Positions 8,633 through 16,641 of a DNA stretch of 64,000 nt are shown piece after piece; the first letter of the stretch is position 1, and each line of letters opens with the position of its first letter. Source of the stretch: Streptomyces sp. 1222.5 (GTDB lineage: Bacteria > Actinomycetota > Actinomycetes > Streptomycetales > Streptomycetaceae). The stretch lies in contig NZ_FNSZ01000001.1 in the NCBI RefSeq assembly GCF_900105245.1, positions 8,182,001 to 8,246,000 of the forward strand, read 5' to 3'. The notes below the pieces were generated by a model that did no database searches, was not told where the DNA came from, and saw nothing but the letters and a program-made list of their open reading frames with translations. The position numbers and the translations under genes are program-made.

Positions 8633-8711
8633 CGCCCCGGCCCGGAAGGGTGCCGCCCGGGCGGTGGCTTCGACGGGCGGCGGGCCACGCCGGACGCGTA
8701 GGCTCGGGTAC

Positions 8712-8954
8712 GTGGCAGACATCCCCGATGAGCTGATCGCGTTGGAGTGCACCGCCGAGGCGGCACGCGCTCGTCTGGCGGGCCTGACCGGTGACGAGTA
8801 CGAGGCGCAGGTGCGTCGCTGGCGCGCCGCGCAGGACGCCGTACAGGCGGCGATCGGCGCGCACGCCGAGGCCACGGGCGCCGGCCGGACGGACGTGGAG
8901 CGTGCGGTGCAGCGGGCGGTGCGGTGCGCGCAGGAGGATCCGGCCGTCGAGTAG
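8712..8954 (+). CDS. Small conserved-type hypothetical protein
   Basis: An 80-aa acidic, helix-rich product starting at GTG (VADIPDELIALECTAEAA). An in-frame start further upstream would add 16 Arg/Gly-rich residues that do not look coding. Regular spacing of Ala, Leu, Arg and Glu suggests two or three amphipathic helices; there is no signal peptide, membrane segment or recognisable domain. The function is unknown. It ends 62 bases before the kinase gene and may be cotranscribed with it. Confidence 0.65.
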   Translation: MADIPDELIALECTAEAARARLAGLTGDEYEAQVRRWRAAQDAVQAAIGAHAEATGAGRTDVERAVQRAVRCAQEDPAVE

Positions 8955-9016
8955 CCGGGGACGGCGGCCCGGCTCTTCCGCGGGCGGTCGGGGCCGGGCG
9001 GGGAGGGCTGGGCGCG

Positions 9017-9478
9017 GTGGCCGAACTGGTGGTGTTCGTCGGCCTGCAGGCGTCGGGGAAGTCCACCTTCTACGAGCGGTGCCTTCGCGACGGTCACGTG
9101 CGGGTCGGCAAGGACGCCTTCCCGCGGTCGGCCCGGCAGCAGAAGCGGCAGATGCGGCTCGTGACGGAGGCGCTCGCGGCCGGGCGGTCCGTGGTGGTCG
9201 ACAACACCAACCCCTCACCAAAGGAGTGGGACCCGTTGCTGGCCGCGGCCCGCGCCCACGGCGCCTCGGTCAGCGCCTACTGGTTCCCGCCCGACCTCGC
9301 GGGCTCGCTGCGCCGCAACGCCGCGCGCACCGGACGCGTCCGGGTGCCCGACATCGGCGTCCACGCCACGCTACGACGCCTGCGCCGACCCACGCCGGCC
9401 GACGGCTTCGACGCGGTGTACGACGTCCGGTTCGACGGACGGGGAGGCTTCCAGGTGCGTGTGCCGGAGGAGCCCTGA
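9017..9478 (+). CDS. P-loop nucleoside/polynucleotide kinase-like ATPase
   Basis: The 153-aa protein opens with a beta strand and Walker A loop, VVFVGLQASGKST (residues 5-17). VGKDAFPRSARQQKRQM and VVVDNTNPSPKEW follow, the latter being the phosphate-acceptor region typical of polynucleotide-kinase-like P-loop kinases; a LID-type Arg-rich segment (RRNAARTGRVRVPDIG) precedes the C-terminus. It probably phosphorylates a 5'-hydroxyl of a small molecule or nucleic acid in the cytoplasm, but the substrate is not known. The GTG start at 9017 was chosen because the longer frame upstream adds only Gly/Arg-rich sequence. Confidence 0.75.
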   Translation: MAELVVFVGLQASGKSTFYERCLRDGHVRVGKDAFPRSARQQKRQMRLVTEALAAGRSVVVDNTNPSPKEWDPLLAAARAHGASVSAYWFPPDLAGSLRRNAARTGRVRVPDIGVHATLRRLRRPTPADGFDAVYDVRFDGRGGFQVRVPEEP

Positions 9479-9672
9479 TGCTCCCGGCCGGCGGCGCAAG
9501 CGTTCGTTGTCGGCAGAGAGGCGCCGCAGCGGACAGGGAGAGGCTGTCGGCGCCGGTCGACGGGGCGTACCCGACGCGTCGGCCGGAACGAGGCTCCCCG
9601 TGTCCGGCGGCGGCGCACCCGAGGCGATCGGCGTGTCTTGCCAGTGCACGGTGCCCGGCGCAGGCTGGTGTC

Positions 9673-10431
9673 ATGGGCGGTCAGGACGGCCCCACGCTCA
9701 TCAGTTCCGTACAGCGCGCCTTTCGCCTGCTGGAAGCGGTGAGCGCGCACGAGAACGGTGCGCCGGCCAAACAGCTGGCGCGCGAGACGGGGCTGCCCCT
9801 GGCCACCGCGTACCACCTGCTGCGCACGCTGGTCCACGACGGATACGTGCGCAAGCTCGCTGACGGCGGCTTCGTCCTGGGCGACAAACTGCAGGCCCTG
9901 CACGTCGCGGGACGCGATCAGGCGCTCCTCAGCCGCGTCCGCCCCACCCTCGCCGCGTTGCGCGACGAACTGGCGACCGCCACCTACCTCACGTTCTACG
10001 AAGAGGGCGAGATCAGGGTCGCCGAGATCGTCGACGGCCCCCGGGCGCCCCGCGTCGACCTCTGGGTGGGGTTCGAGGACGCCGGGCACGCCACCGCCCT
10101 CGGCAAGTCCGTGCTCCGCGAGCTGGACGAGGAGTCCCGCCGGGACTATCTGTCCAGGCACCACCTCTCCGACCTCACCCCGCGGACGATCACCAGCCGC
10201 CCGGAACTGCTCCGCAGGATCGAGGGGTCCCCCCTGGCCCCGGCCGTCACCGACCTGGAGGAGTACGCACTCGGCACGGTGTGCGTCGCCGTACCCGTGT
10301 ACTGCGGGGACACGCTCGGCTCGCTCGGCGTCTCGCTGCCCGTGGAGCAGCACTCCCGGCTGCCGGAGATCCGGTCCCGTCTGCTCCCCACCGCGGACCG
10401 CGTCACCAGGAGCCTCTCGCTCACTATCTGA
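9673..10431 (+). CDS. IclR-family transcriptional regulator
   Basis: This 252-aa protein starts at ATG 9673 (MGGQDGPTLISSVQRAF). The N-terminal winged helix (about 10-70) reads APAKQLARETGLPLATAYHLLRTL, and the C-terminal IclR effector domain (about 90-250) includes GHATALGKSVLRELD and LGTVCVAVPVYCGDTLGSLG. Such regulators control carbon-source or aromatic catabolism genes. It has no obvious partner: the kinase gene lies 194 bases upstream and a SpoIIE phosphatase gene 118 bases downstream, both on the same strand, so its target may be elsewhere. Confidence 0.9.
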   Translation: MGGQDGPTLISSVQRAFRLLEAVSAHENGAPAKQLARETGLPLATAYHLLRTLVHDGYVRKLADGGFVLGDKLQALHVAGRDQALLSRVRPTLAALRDELATATYLTFYEEGEIRVAEIVDGPRAPRVDLWVGFEDAGHATALGKSVLRELDEESRRDYLSRHHLSDLTPRTITSRPELLRRIEGSPLAPAVTDLEEYALGTVCVAVPVYCGDTLGSLGVSLPVEQHSRLPEIRSRLLPTADRVTRSLSLTI

Positions 10432-10549
10432 AATCCCGCTCCTTGTGAGCACCTCACCCGAACCCGTTTGCTTGAGTACACGGACATTTCGGGAACACCT
10501 TCCGCCTCTCGGGGGGTGTCCGTCGTACAGGTGAGGATCGCGCGGACCC

Positions 10550-11725
10550 ATGAGCCACACCCGAGACCCTGGTCACGGCCACCGCCCCGGGTGGCCGTTC
10601 GGCAACGAGGTGGGCAGGTCCGGTTCCTGGTTGCGAGGGCGGGCCGCCCCGCAGCTCGCCGCCGGCCTGCCGGTGCTGCCGGTGCTGGTCGTGGTCGGCA
10701 TCGTGATCGTGGACGCCGTCGGCGGCGCCGGGATGATCTGCCTTCCGGTCCTGGTCGTCGGGCCCGCGCTGGCGGCCGCCACGAACGGGCCGCGCGGTGT
10801 CCTCCTCGTCGGCCTGCTCGCCGCCGCCCTGGGCGTCGCGCTCGGCAGTGACGGCCTTCCCGGCCGCGAACTGTCGGCGCTGCTCGCGGCCCTGCTGGCC
10901 GTCACCCTGGCCAGCTGCCTCGCCAGCGCGCTGCGGCGGCGCCGGGAACGTGTGCTCGCCGCCGTCCGCTCGGTGGCGGAGGCCGCCCAGCAGGCCCTGC
11001 TGGCGCCCGTCCCGGAGACGGTGGGTCCGTTCCAGGTGGCGGTCCGCTACAGCGCGGCGGCGGCGGAGGCCCGTATCGGAGGTGATCTCTACGCCCTGGT
11101 GCCCACGCCGTACGGGGTCCGGCTGATCGTCGGCGACGTGCGGGGCAAGGGGCTGCCGGCCGTGGGCACCGCGGCGCTCGTGCTCGGTGTCTTCCGCGAG
11201 GCCGCCTACGACGAACCCGACCTCCTCGCCGTCGTCGGCAGGATCGAGCGGAGCCTCGCGCGCAACCTCGGCACCGACGACTTCGTCACCGCGGTGGTCG
11301 CCGGTTACCCGCGCCCCGGGGAACTGGAAGTGGTCAACTGCGGACACGGACCCCCGCTGCGGATATCCCCCTCCGGCGAGGTCGACGCGGTGCACCCCAC
11401 CCATCCCGCTCCGCCGCTCGGGCTGCGCGCCCTGTCCGGCGAGGCGCCGCGCCTCCAGCGCCTGTCCCTGGCCGACGGGGACCAGCTGCTGCTGTACACC
11501 GACGGGGTCACCGAGGCCCGCGACCACACCCGCGAGTTCTATCCGCTCGCCGACGGCCTGGCCCGGCACGTCTCCGACGATCCGGCCCGCACCCTCACCG
11601 GGCTGCACAACGAGCTGCTGGCGCACGTGGGCGGCCGCCTCCACGACGACGCGGCTCTGCTTCTGCTGCGCAAGGAGCCCGTGCCGCAAGCGGCACTCTG
11701 CGCACAACCGGCACCCTGCTCGTAA
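10550..11725 (+). CDS. Membrane SpoIIE-type PP2C phosphatase
   Basis: The 391-aa protein has a short cytoplasmic N-terminus, three or four hydrophobic helices between residues 34 and 128 (LPVLPVLVVVGIVIVDAV; LLVGLLAAALGVALG; LSALLAALLAVTLASCLASAL), and a SpoIIE/PP2C domain from about 160 to 380. Metal-binding motifs are visible: IGGDLYALV, IVGDVRGKGLPAVG, LLLYTDGVTEARD and LHDDAALLLLR. It should dephosphorylate a STAS anti-anti-sigma protein and so release a stress sigma factor. The convergent HATPase gene at 11855 could encode the opposing anti-sigma kinase, though no sigma or STAS gene is next to it. The stop codon lies in the first of three 18-bp tandem repeats. Confidence 0.9.
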   Translation: MSHTRDPGHGHRPGWPFGNEVGRSGSWLRGRAAPQLAAGLPVLPVLVVVGIVIVDAVGGAGMICLPVLVVGPALAAATNGPRGVLLVGLLAAALGVALGSDGLPGRELSALLAALLAVTLASCLASALRRRRERVLAAVRSVAEAAQQALLAPVPETVGPFQVAVRYSAAAAEARIGGDLYALVPTPYGVRLIVGDVRGKGLPAVGTAALVLGVFREAAYDEPDLLAVVGRIERSLARNLGTDDFVTAVVAGYPRPGELEVVNCGHGPPLRISPSGEVDAVHPTHPAPPLGLRALSGEAPRLQRLSLADGDQLLLYTDGVTEARDHTREFYPLADGLARHVSDDPARTLTGLHNELLAHVGGRLHDDAALLLLRKEPVPQAALCAQPAPCS

Positions 11726-11766
11726 CCGGCACCGTGCTCGTGACCGGCACCGTGCTCGTGACCGGC
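11713..11766. repeat. Three tandem 18-bp repeats spanning the stop codon
   Basis: The unit ACCGTGCTCGTGACCGGC occurs twice exactly (11731-11748, 11749-11766), preceded by a diverged copy with CTG and TAA in place of GTG and TGA (11713-11730). Because 18 is a multiple of three, each unit carries a stop in the SpoIIE reading frame, giving three consecutive in-frame stops. This is probably a slippage product; no function is evident. Confidence 0.85.
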
Positions 11767-11806
11767 CGGGAAGGCCGAGCCGAGGCAAGGCAGCCGGCAT
11801 GGAGAA

Positions 11807-11843
11807 GCCGGCCGGGCCCTGGGGATCGTAGGGCCCGGCCGGC
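11807..11843. terminator. Bidirectional terminator hairpin
   Basis: A perfect 14-bp stem (GCCGGCCGGGCCCT / AGGGCCCGGCCGGC) with a nine-base loop sits between the convergent SpoIIE phosphatase and HATPase genes, 11 bases from the latter's stop codon. Confidence 0.8.
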
Positions 11844-11854
11844 TGGTCTGGGGG

Positions 11855-12280
11855 TCAGTGCGTGACGAGGTCCGCCCATCGGCTGAAGCCTCCCGCGTGG
11901 GCGCGTATCCCGTGCCGCGCGGCGAGCGCGTGCACGATCTCCTCGCCGCGCCCGTGCTCGTCCGGGTCGAGGCCCAGTCCGGGCTGGCCCGCCGGGAGCG
12001 CGGGCCCCGCGTCGGTGACCTCGACGCGCAGCGTGCCGGAACCGTCGAGCTGGACCCACGACAGCCGCAGTACGGCCGGGGGTACGGCGTGGATCAGCGC
12101 GTTGGTGACCAGTTCCGACACCACGAGGAGCGAGTCCTCGACGATCTCGGGGGACACGTTCCATTCGGCGAGGACCGCGCCCACGCGCCGGCGAACGGCC
12201 GAGACGGCCCCGGCGACGTGCGGCAGCGGACAGACATGCTCGCATGCCTCCCGAACCAGCGTATCCAGCTGTATCGCCAT
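11855..12280 (-). CDS. HATPase-domain anti-sigma/regulatory kinase (RsbW-like)
   Basis: The 141-aa protein starts MAIQLDTLV at an ATG seven bases after AGGAG; a longer frame upstream is possible but has no ribosome site. It is a lone GHKL ATPase domain: the N box ELVTNALIHA is near residues 72-81, the G1-type box VTDAGPALP near 105, and the G2-type box EHGRGEEIVHALA near 122. Such short proteins in Streptomyces act as anti-sigma factors and kinases of STAS partners, or have lost partner recognition. The gene converges on a SpoIIE phosphatase gene, its functional antagonist, over a shared terminator. Confidence 0.85.
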   Translation of the reverse strand: MAIQLDTLVREACEHVCPLPHVAGAVSAVRRRVGAVLAEWNVSPEIVEDSLLVVSELVTNALIHAVPPAVLRLSWVQLDGSGTLRVEVTDAGPALPAGQPGLGLDPDEHGRGEEIVHALAARHGIRAHAGGFSRWADLVTH

Positions 12281-12479
12281 GCTTGTCTCCTGGGTGATCA
12301 CCGCCCCGGTGAGGGGGCGCCGGGCCGAGGCAGGATGCCGACCTGTATGCACGCTAGGAAGTGGAACGGTGGCGGTCAATGAACGGCGGTCGGCATTACC
12401 GAACACCGCATTTCGGAAGTAACGAAACCGCCGTCATGCACGACCGGCGAACCCCTCCCGGCAGTAATAGGCTCGCTTC

Positions 12480-13247
12480 ATGGCCGGACCGGTCCAGTCG
12501 ATCGAACGGGCGGCGGCGATCCTGCGTCTGCTCGCCGGGGGACCGCGCCGCCTCGGGCTCGGCGAGGTCGCGGCGTCACTCGGTCTGGCGAAGGGCACGG
12601 CCTACGGCATCCTGCGCACCCTGCAGCACGTGGACTTCGTCGAGCGGGACGCGGCGACCGGGAAGTACCAGCTCGGAGCCGCCCTCCTGCACCTCGGCAC
12701 GAGCTACCTGGACGTCAACGAGCTCAGGTCCCGCTCGATCAACTGGGCCGACGCCCTGGCCGCCCGTAGCGGGGAGGCCGTACGCCTGGGCACCCCGCTG
12801 GAGGGCGAGGTCCTCGTCATCCACCACGTCTTCCGGCCGGACGACACCCTCCAGACCCTGGACGTGGGCGCACTGCTGCCGATGCACGCCTCGTCGCTCG
12901 GCAAAGTACTGCTGGCCTACGGGACCACGTCCCTGGAGCCGGCCAAGGACGTGGAGCTGGAGGCGTACACGCGGCACACCCTGGTCCTGCCGGAGCAGCT
13001 CGGCCGGGCCCTGACGGAGGTCCGGGAAGTCGGATGGGCCGCCGAGATCCAGGAAATGAGCATGGGGGAGGCGGGGCTCGCCGCGCCGATCCGCGGGCAC
13101 GGCGGCCTCGTCGTCGGTGCCATCGGCCTGTCCGGCCCGGTGGAGAGGATCTGCGACAGCCAGGGGCACCCCCGGTCGAGTCTGATCACCCTGCTCCGAG
13201 AGGCCGCACGGGCGATCTCCAGAGAGCTGGGCGCCGCCCGCTGGTAG
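12480..13247 (+). CDS. IclR-family regulator, GylR-like
   Basis: The 255-aa protein has an IclR winged helix (about 5-65: QSIERAAAILRLLAGGPRRL, GLAKGTAYGILRTLQHVDFV) and effector domain (about 80-250) with MHASSLGKVLLAYG and GLSGPVERICD. It lies 42 bases upstream of glycerol kinase on the same strand, the arrangement of gylR in the Streptomyces glycerol operon, where GylR represses glycerol uptake and catabolism until glycerol 3-phosphate appears. Start ATG 12480 follows a gap with AT-richer sequence from 12390, suggesting its own promoter. It is probably cotranscribed with glpK, and glpK is its likely target. Confidence 0.9.
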   Translation: MAGPVQSIERAAAILRLLAGGPRRLGLGEVAASLGLAKGTAYGILRTLQHVDFVERDAATGKYQLGAALLHLGTSYLDVNELRSRSINWADALAARSGEAVRLGTPLEGEVLVIHHVFRPDDTLQTLDVGALLPMHASSLGKVLLAYGTTSLEPAKDVELEAYTRHTLVLPEQLGRALTEVREVGWAAEIQEMSMGEAGLAAPIRGHGGLVVGAIGLSGPVERICDSQGHPRSSLITLLREAARAISRELGAARW

Positions 13248-13289
13248 GCCCGGCCCGCTCGTCCCCGACCGCCAGGAGGCAGACCGGTC

Positions 13290-14804
13290 ATGGTGGAACG
13301 GTACGTAATGTCCATCGATCAGGGCACCAATTCCACCCGATGCATTCTCTTCGACCACCGCGGGCGGCTGGTGTCGGTCGCCCAGCACGAACACCAGCAG
13401 CACTTCCCCCGGCCGGGCTGGGTCGAGCACGACGCCGTCGAGATCTGGCACAACCTGCAACGCGTGGTCCCCGAAGCGCTGTCCGTCGCGAGTGTCGAAG
13501 CGGACCGGATCGCCGCCGTCGGACTCGCCAACCAGCGGGAGACCGCCGTGGTCTGGGACCGGCGGACGGGCGCCCCGATCGGCAGGGCCATCGTCTGGCA
13601 GGACACCCGCACCGCGTCCCTGGTGGACGAGCTCCGGCGGGACCCCGGCGACGAGTACTTCATGGAACGCTGCAGCCTGGTGCCCTCCACCTACTTCTCG
13701 GCGCTACGGCTCCGCTGGCTGTTCGACAACGTCAAAGGGCTGCTGGAGCGCGCACGGGACGGCGAGGTGCTGTTCGGGACGATGGAGAGCTGGCTGATCT
13801 GGAACCTCACCGGAGGTCCCGACGGCGGACTGCACATCACCGACGCCACCAACGCCAGTCGCACCATGCTGATGAACATCCGCACCCTCACCTGGGACGA
13901 CGAGCTGCTGGCGCTCTTCGGCGTGCCCCGTCCGATGCTGCCCGAGATCAGACCGTCGGCCGAGACCTACGGGGAGGCACGCTCGCTGCTCCCGGGTGTC
14001 CTCATCACCGCGGCCCTCGGCGACCAGCAGGCCGCCCTCTTCGGCCAGACCTGCTTCTCCCCGGGCGAGGCCAAGTGCACGTACGGAACGGGCAGCTTCC
14101 TGCTGCTCAACACCGGCACGGAACTCATCCGGTCCCGGCACGGACTCCTCACGACCGTCGCGTACAAGATCGGGGACCAGGCGCCGGTCTACGCCCTGGA
14201 GGGCTCGATCGCCGTGACCGGCTCCCTCGTCCAGTGGTTCCGCGACCGCCTCGGCCTGATCAGCAGCGCGCCCGAGATCGAGACCCTCGCCCGGACCGTC
14301 GAGGACAACGGCGGCTGCTACATCGTGCCCGCCTTCTCCGGCCTGTTCGCACCCCGCTGGCGCAGCGACGCGCGAGGCGTCATCGTCGGCCTCACCTCGT
14401 ACATCACCAAGGGCCACCTGGCCCGAGCCGTCCTGGAGGCCACGGGCTGGCAGACCCGCGAGGTCGTCGACGCCATGAACGCCGACTCCTCGGTCGCGCT
14501 GAAGCAGCTCAAGGTAGACGGCGGGATGACGGCGGACAACCTGCTCATGCAGTTCGTCGCCGACGTGCTCGACGTCCCCGTGGTCCGCCCGATGGTCGCC
14601 GAGACGGTCTCCCTCGGCGCCGCCTACGCCGCGGGCCTCGCCGCCGGCTACTGGCCGGACCTCGAAGTGCTGCGCCGCAACTGGCACCGGGCCGCGCAAT
14701 GGCTGCCCGCTATGGACCCCGGCCGGCGGGAGTACGAGTACGAGGACTGGCAACGAGCCGTGGAACGGTCCCTGGACTGGGTGAGACAGCCACGAACCCC
14801 GTGA
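13290..14804 (+). CDS. glpK: Glycerol kinase
   Basis: The 504-aa product is a FGGY-family kinase of full length. The N-terminal ATP-binding strand reads MSIDQGTNSTRCILFD. Substrate and signature motifs include NQRETAVVWDRRTG, IVWQDTRT, GDQQAALFGQTCF, KCTYGTGSFLLLNTG and the C-terminal LKVDGGMTADNLLMQF. It phosphorylates glycerol to sn-glycerol 3-phosphate in the cytoplasm. AGGAGG-like bases precede ATG 13290. Unlike the usual gyl operon there is no glpF before it and no glpD after it, so it may be a second, stand-alone glycerol kinase paired only with its IclR regulator. Confidence 0.96.
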   Translation: MVERYVMSIDQGTNSTRCILFDHRGRLVSVAQHEHQQHFPRPGWVEHDAVEIWHNLQRVVPEALSVASVEADRIAAVGLANQRETAVVWDRRTGAPIGRAIVWQDTRTASLVDELRRDPGDEYFMERCSLVPSTYFSALRLRWLFDNVKGLLERARDGEVLFGTMESWLIWNLTGGPDGGLHITDATNASRTMLMNIRTLTWDDELLALFGVPRPMLPEIRPSAETYGEARSLLPGVLITAALGDQQAALFGQTCFSPGEAKCTYGTGSFLLLNTGTELIRSRHGLLTTVAYKIGDQAPVYALEGSIAVTGSLVQWFRDRLGLISSAPEIETLARTVEDNGGCYIVPAFSGLFAPRWRSDARGVIVGLTSYITKGHLARAVLEATGWQTREVVDAMNADSSVALKQLKVDGGMTADNLLMQFVADVLDVPVVRPMVAETVSLGAAYAAGLAAGYWPDLEVLRRNWHRAAQWLPAMDPGRREYEYEDWQRAVERSLDWVRQPRTP

Positions 14805-14853
14805 CCCTCCCCCCACGGCTGGGCTCTCCTCCACCTGCCTGCGGACGTACGAC

Positions 14854-14884
14854 CGCCCCGGCAGCCGCCTGGACCGCCGGGGCG
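14854..14884. terminator. Terminator between convergent glpK and SRPBCC gene
   Basis: CGCCCCGGC (14854-14862) pairs perfectly with GCCGGGGCG (14876-14884) across a 13-base loop, in the 107-base gap between two convergent genes. Confidence 0.5.
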
Positions 14885-14911
14885 ACCGTGAACCCGTGGT
14901 GCTCGGAGCGG

Positions 14912-15388
14912 TCAGCGGGAAGGACCCGCGTCTCCGGGCCGGATCCGGCCACGCCAGGCACCGGACTCCGCCCCGCGCTCCTCGATGTACCGCTTGAACC
15001 GCTTCATGTCTCCCTTGACGCGCCGGTCGATCGTGCCGAGCAGGTCCGCGGCCTTCTCCGCCGCCCCGCCGGACTGCACCTCCATCACCAGCTCCACCCT
15101 GGTGTGGTCGTCGTCCAGCCGCTCGAAGTGGACCATGCCCCGCTGGCTGGTGTCCCCGGTGGTGGTGCGCCAGGTGATGCGTTCGTCGGGAAGCTGGTCG
15201 ACGATCTCGGTGTCGAACTCCCGCCGTATTCCGCCGATCTTCGTGGTCCAGTGATTGTGCCGGTCGTCGAGCTGCCTTACCTCCTCGACGCCTTCCATGA
15301 ACTGCGGGAACTGGTCGAACTGCGTCCACTGGTTGTAGGCCGTGTGCACCGGGACGTCGACGTCCACCGCTTCTTTGACCGTGCTCAT
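14912..15388 (-). CDS. SRPBCC-family (polyketide cyclase-like) protein
   Basis: A 158-aa START/Bet v1-like protein. The opening MSTVKEAVDVDVPVHTAYNQ followed by WTQFDQFPQFMEGVEEVRQL is the hallmark of bacterial SRPBCC cyclase/dehydrase-like proteins that often act as small-ligand binders or stress proteins. The strand pattern ERITWRTTTG, HTRVELVMEV and the long C-terminal helix GDMKRFKRYIEER complete the fold. It is cytoplasmic with no catalytic residues that can be assigned. The last 15 residues are Arg/Gly-rich and probably disordered. It is a single-gene unit transcribed toward glpK. Confidence 0.85.
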   Translation of the reverse strand: MSTVKEAVDVDVPVHTAYNQWTQFDQFPQFMEGVEEVRQLDDRHNHWTTKIGGIRREFDTEIVDQLPDERITWRTTTGDTSQRGMVHFERLDDDHTRVELVMEVQSGGAAEKAADLLGTIDRRVKGDMKRFKRYIEERGAESGAWRGRIRPGDAGPSR

Positions 15389-15561
15389 CTGTGTGCCTCC
15401 GTTGTCGCCGGGCGACTGGGGAAGGCCCGCCGGTCCCGACGGACCCGCGCGACGGGTACCCCGCCGGCCGAGGGTGACGACCGCGGTCCGAGATCCGCTC
15501 CCGTCACTCGTCCCGTTCCGGCGAAAGTGCCTGAACTGGATCTTTCCGGAGGTTGATCAGC

Positions 15562-16441
15562 GTGTGGTGCAACGGTGGGCGGTCGGCTGCGACGAGTGCC
15601 GTTCTCGCCGGGGCGGTGCTCGTCTCCTGCCTCGCGGCCGCCCCGGCCGTCGCCGGCGACGGCAAGGACGACGCGCACGGCAGGGTCTCGGTCGTCCACC
15701 GACCGGGTGAACGAACGGGTCGCGCTCCCGCACGACCTGACCGTGAAAGTCACCGGCAAGGTGCCCCCAGGGGTCACGGAAGCGGTCACCCAGCCCGACG
15801 GCAGGACGATCTACGTACCCCCGGCGTTCCTGACCCAGATCGAAGGCGTGCCCGGGGGGTGGTCGAGACCGTCAAACGTCCCGCGGTCCTTCCGCAGGCC
15901 CGGTACGACACCCACGACCCGACAGCGCTCTCGGTGCAGTTCGTCCTCGGCCACGAGCTGGGGCACGCCCTGCGGCGCCGGCTCCAACTGGCGAACCTCG
16001 GCTTCGAGGAGGATGCCGCGGACGGGTTCGCCTCCTTCTCCACCGTCAACGACTCCGGAGCCGGCCCGTCGCCGGCGGCCGCCCTCCTCTTCGACCAACT
16101 CGCCCGTGACGAAGGCGAACTGACACTGGAGGGGCTCTCCAGCGATCACCCCGTCACCCAGCAGCGGGTCTTCGCCTTCCTCTGCCACCTGGCGGGAAGC
16201 GACCCGAAGAAGTACGACGACCCCCTGGTCGGCGCGGGCTACCTGCCGAAGACCCGTGCCCTGTTGTGTCCGCAGGCATGGGCGATGTTGGACCACGGCT
16301 GGTGGACCCAGCTGCAGCCGCATTTCACCCGAGGCGTTCGAGGAGCGGGGGGACAGGGCGCGGGCGAAGGCACACGAGCTCCTGGTCGCGGAGACGAAGG
16401 CCCTCGCGGACGAGCTCGACGAGATCCGCACCGGGCAGTGA
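15562..16441 (+). pseudogene. Frameshifted DUF4344-like secreted metallopeptidase
   Basis: A GTG start at 15562 (GGAGG nine bases before) opens a signal peptide ending LAAAPAVAG. The protein sense then moves between two frames three times: around 15690-15715 (to VNERVALPHDLTVKV), at the G6 run 15854-15859 (back, to VVETVKRPAVLP), and near 16325-16335 (to PEAFEERGDRARAKAHELL), ending at 16441. The third segment holds the zinc motif HELGHAL at 15952-15972 and FEEDAADGFA, as in DUF4344 putative metallopeptidases. Reassembled length is about 290 aa, normal for a complete protein. It is either a decayed gene or an assembly with indels at G/C runs. Confidence 0.8.
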
Positions 16442-16562
16442 GCCCGACTCGCCGGTAGGGCACAGCACTTCGTACGAACTGGGTGCGTTCCGGGTTTGCC
16501 CGTGTGCGATGCGAAAACAGCCAATCGTGCGGGCGACTTGCCGACGCCTTGACGATCCGTTC

Positions 16563-16625
16563 CCTGAGCGTTCAACTGACTGTCTGTGTATGCGTTGTGT
16601 GTGCTCCCTAAGGTTCCTGAGCGTT
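16563..16625 (+). repeat. Direct repeat before ABC operon
   Basis: The 10-mer CCTGAGCGTT occurs at 16563-16572 and 16616-16625, the second copy ending 16 bases before the ATPase start codon. The 200-base gap that holds them carries no gene. The meaning is unknown; a regulator or chance duplication are both possible. Confidence 0.4.
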
Positions 16626-16641
16626 GCGGAAGAAGGGACTC

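Noticed and set aside
9479..9672. In-frame upstream extension of the IclR gene toward 8791
   Set aside because: The added sequence is Arg/Gly-rich and overlaps the kinase gene; ATG 9673 gives a normal IclR protein.
11713..11766. Repeat array considered as a CRISPR-like element
   Set aside because: Units are contiguous without spacers, only three copies, and no cas genes are present.
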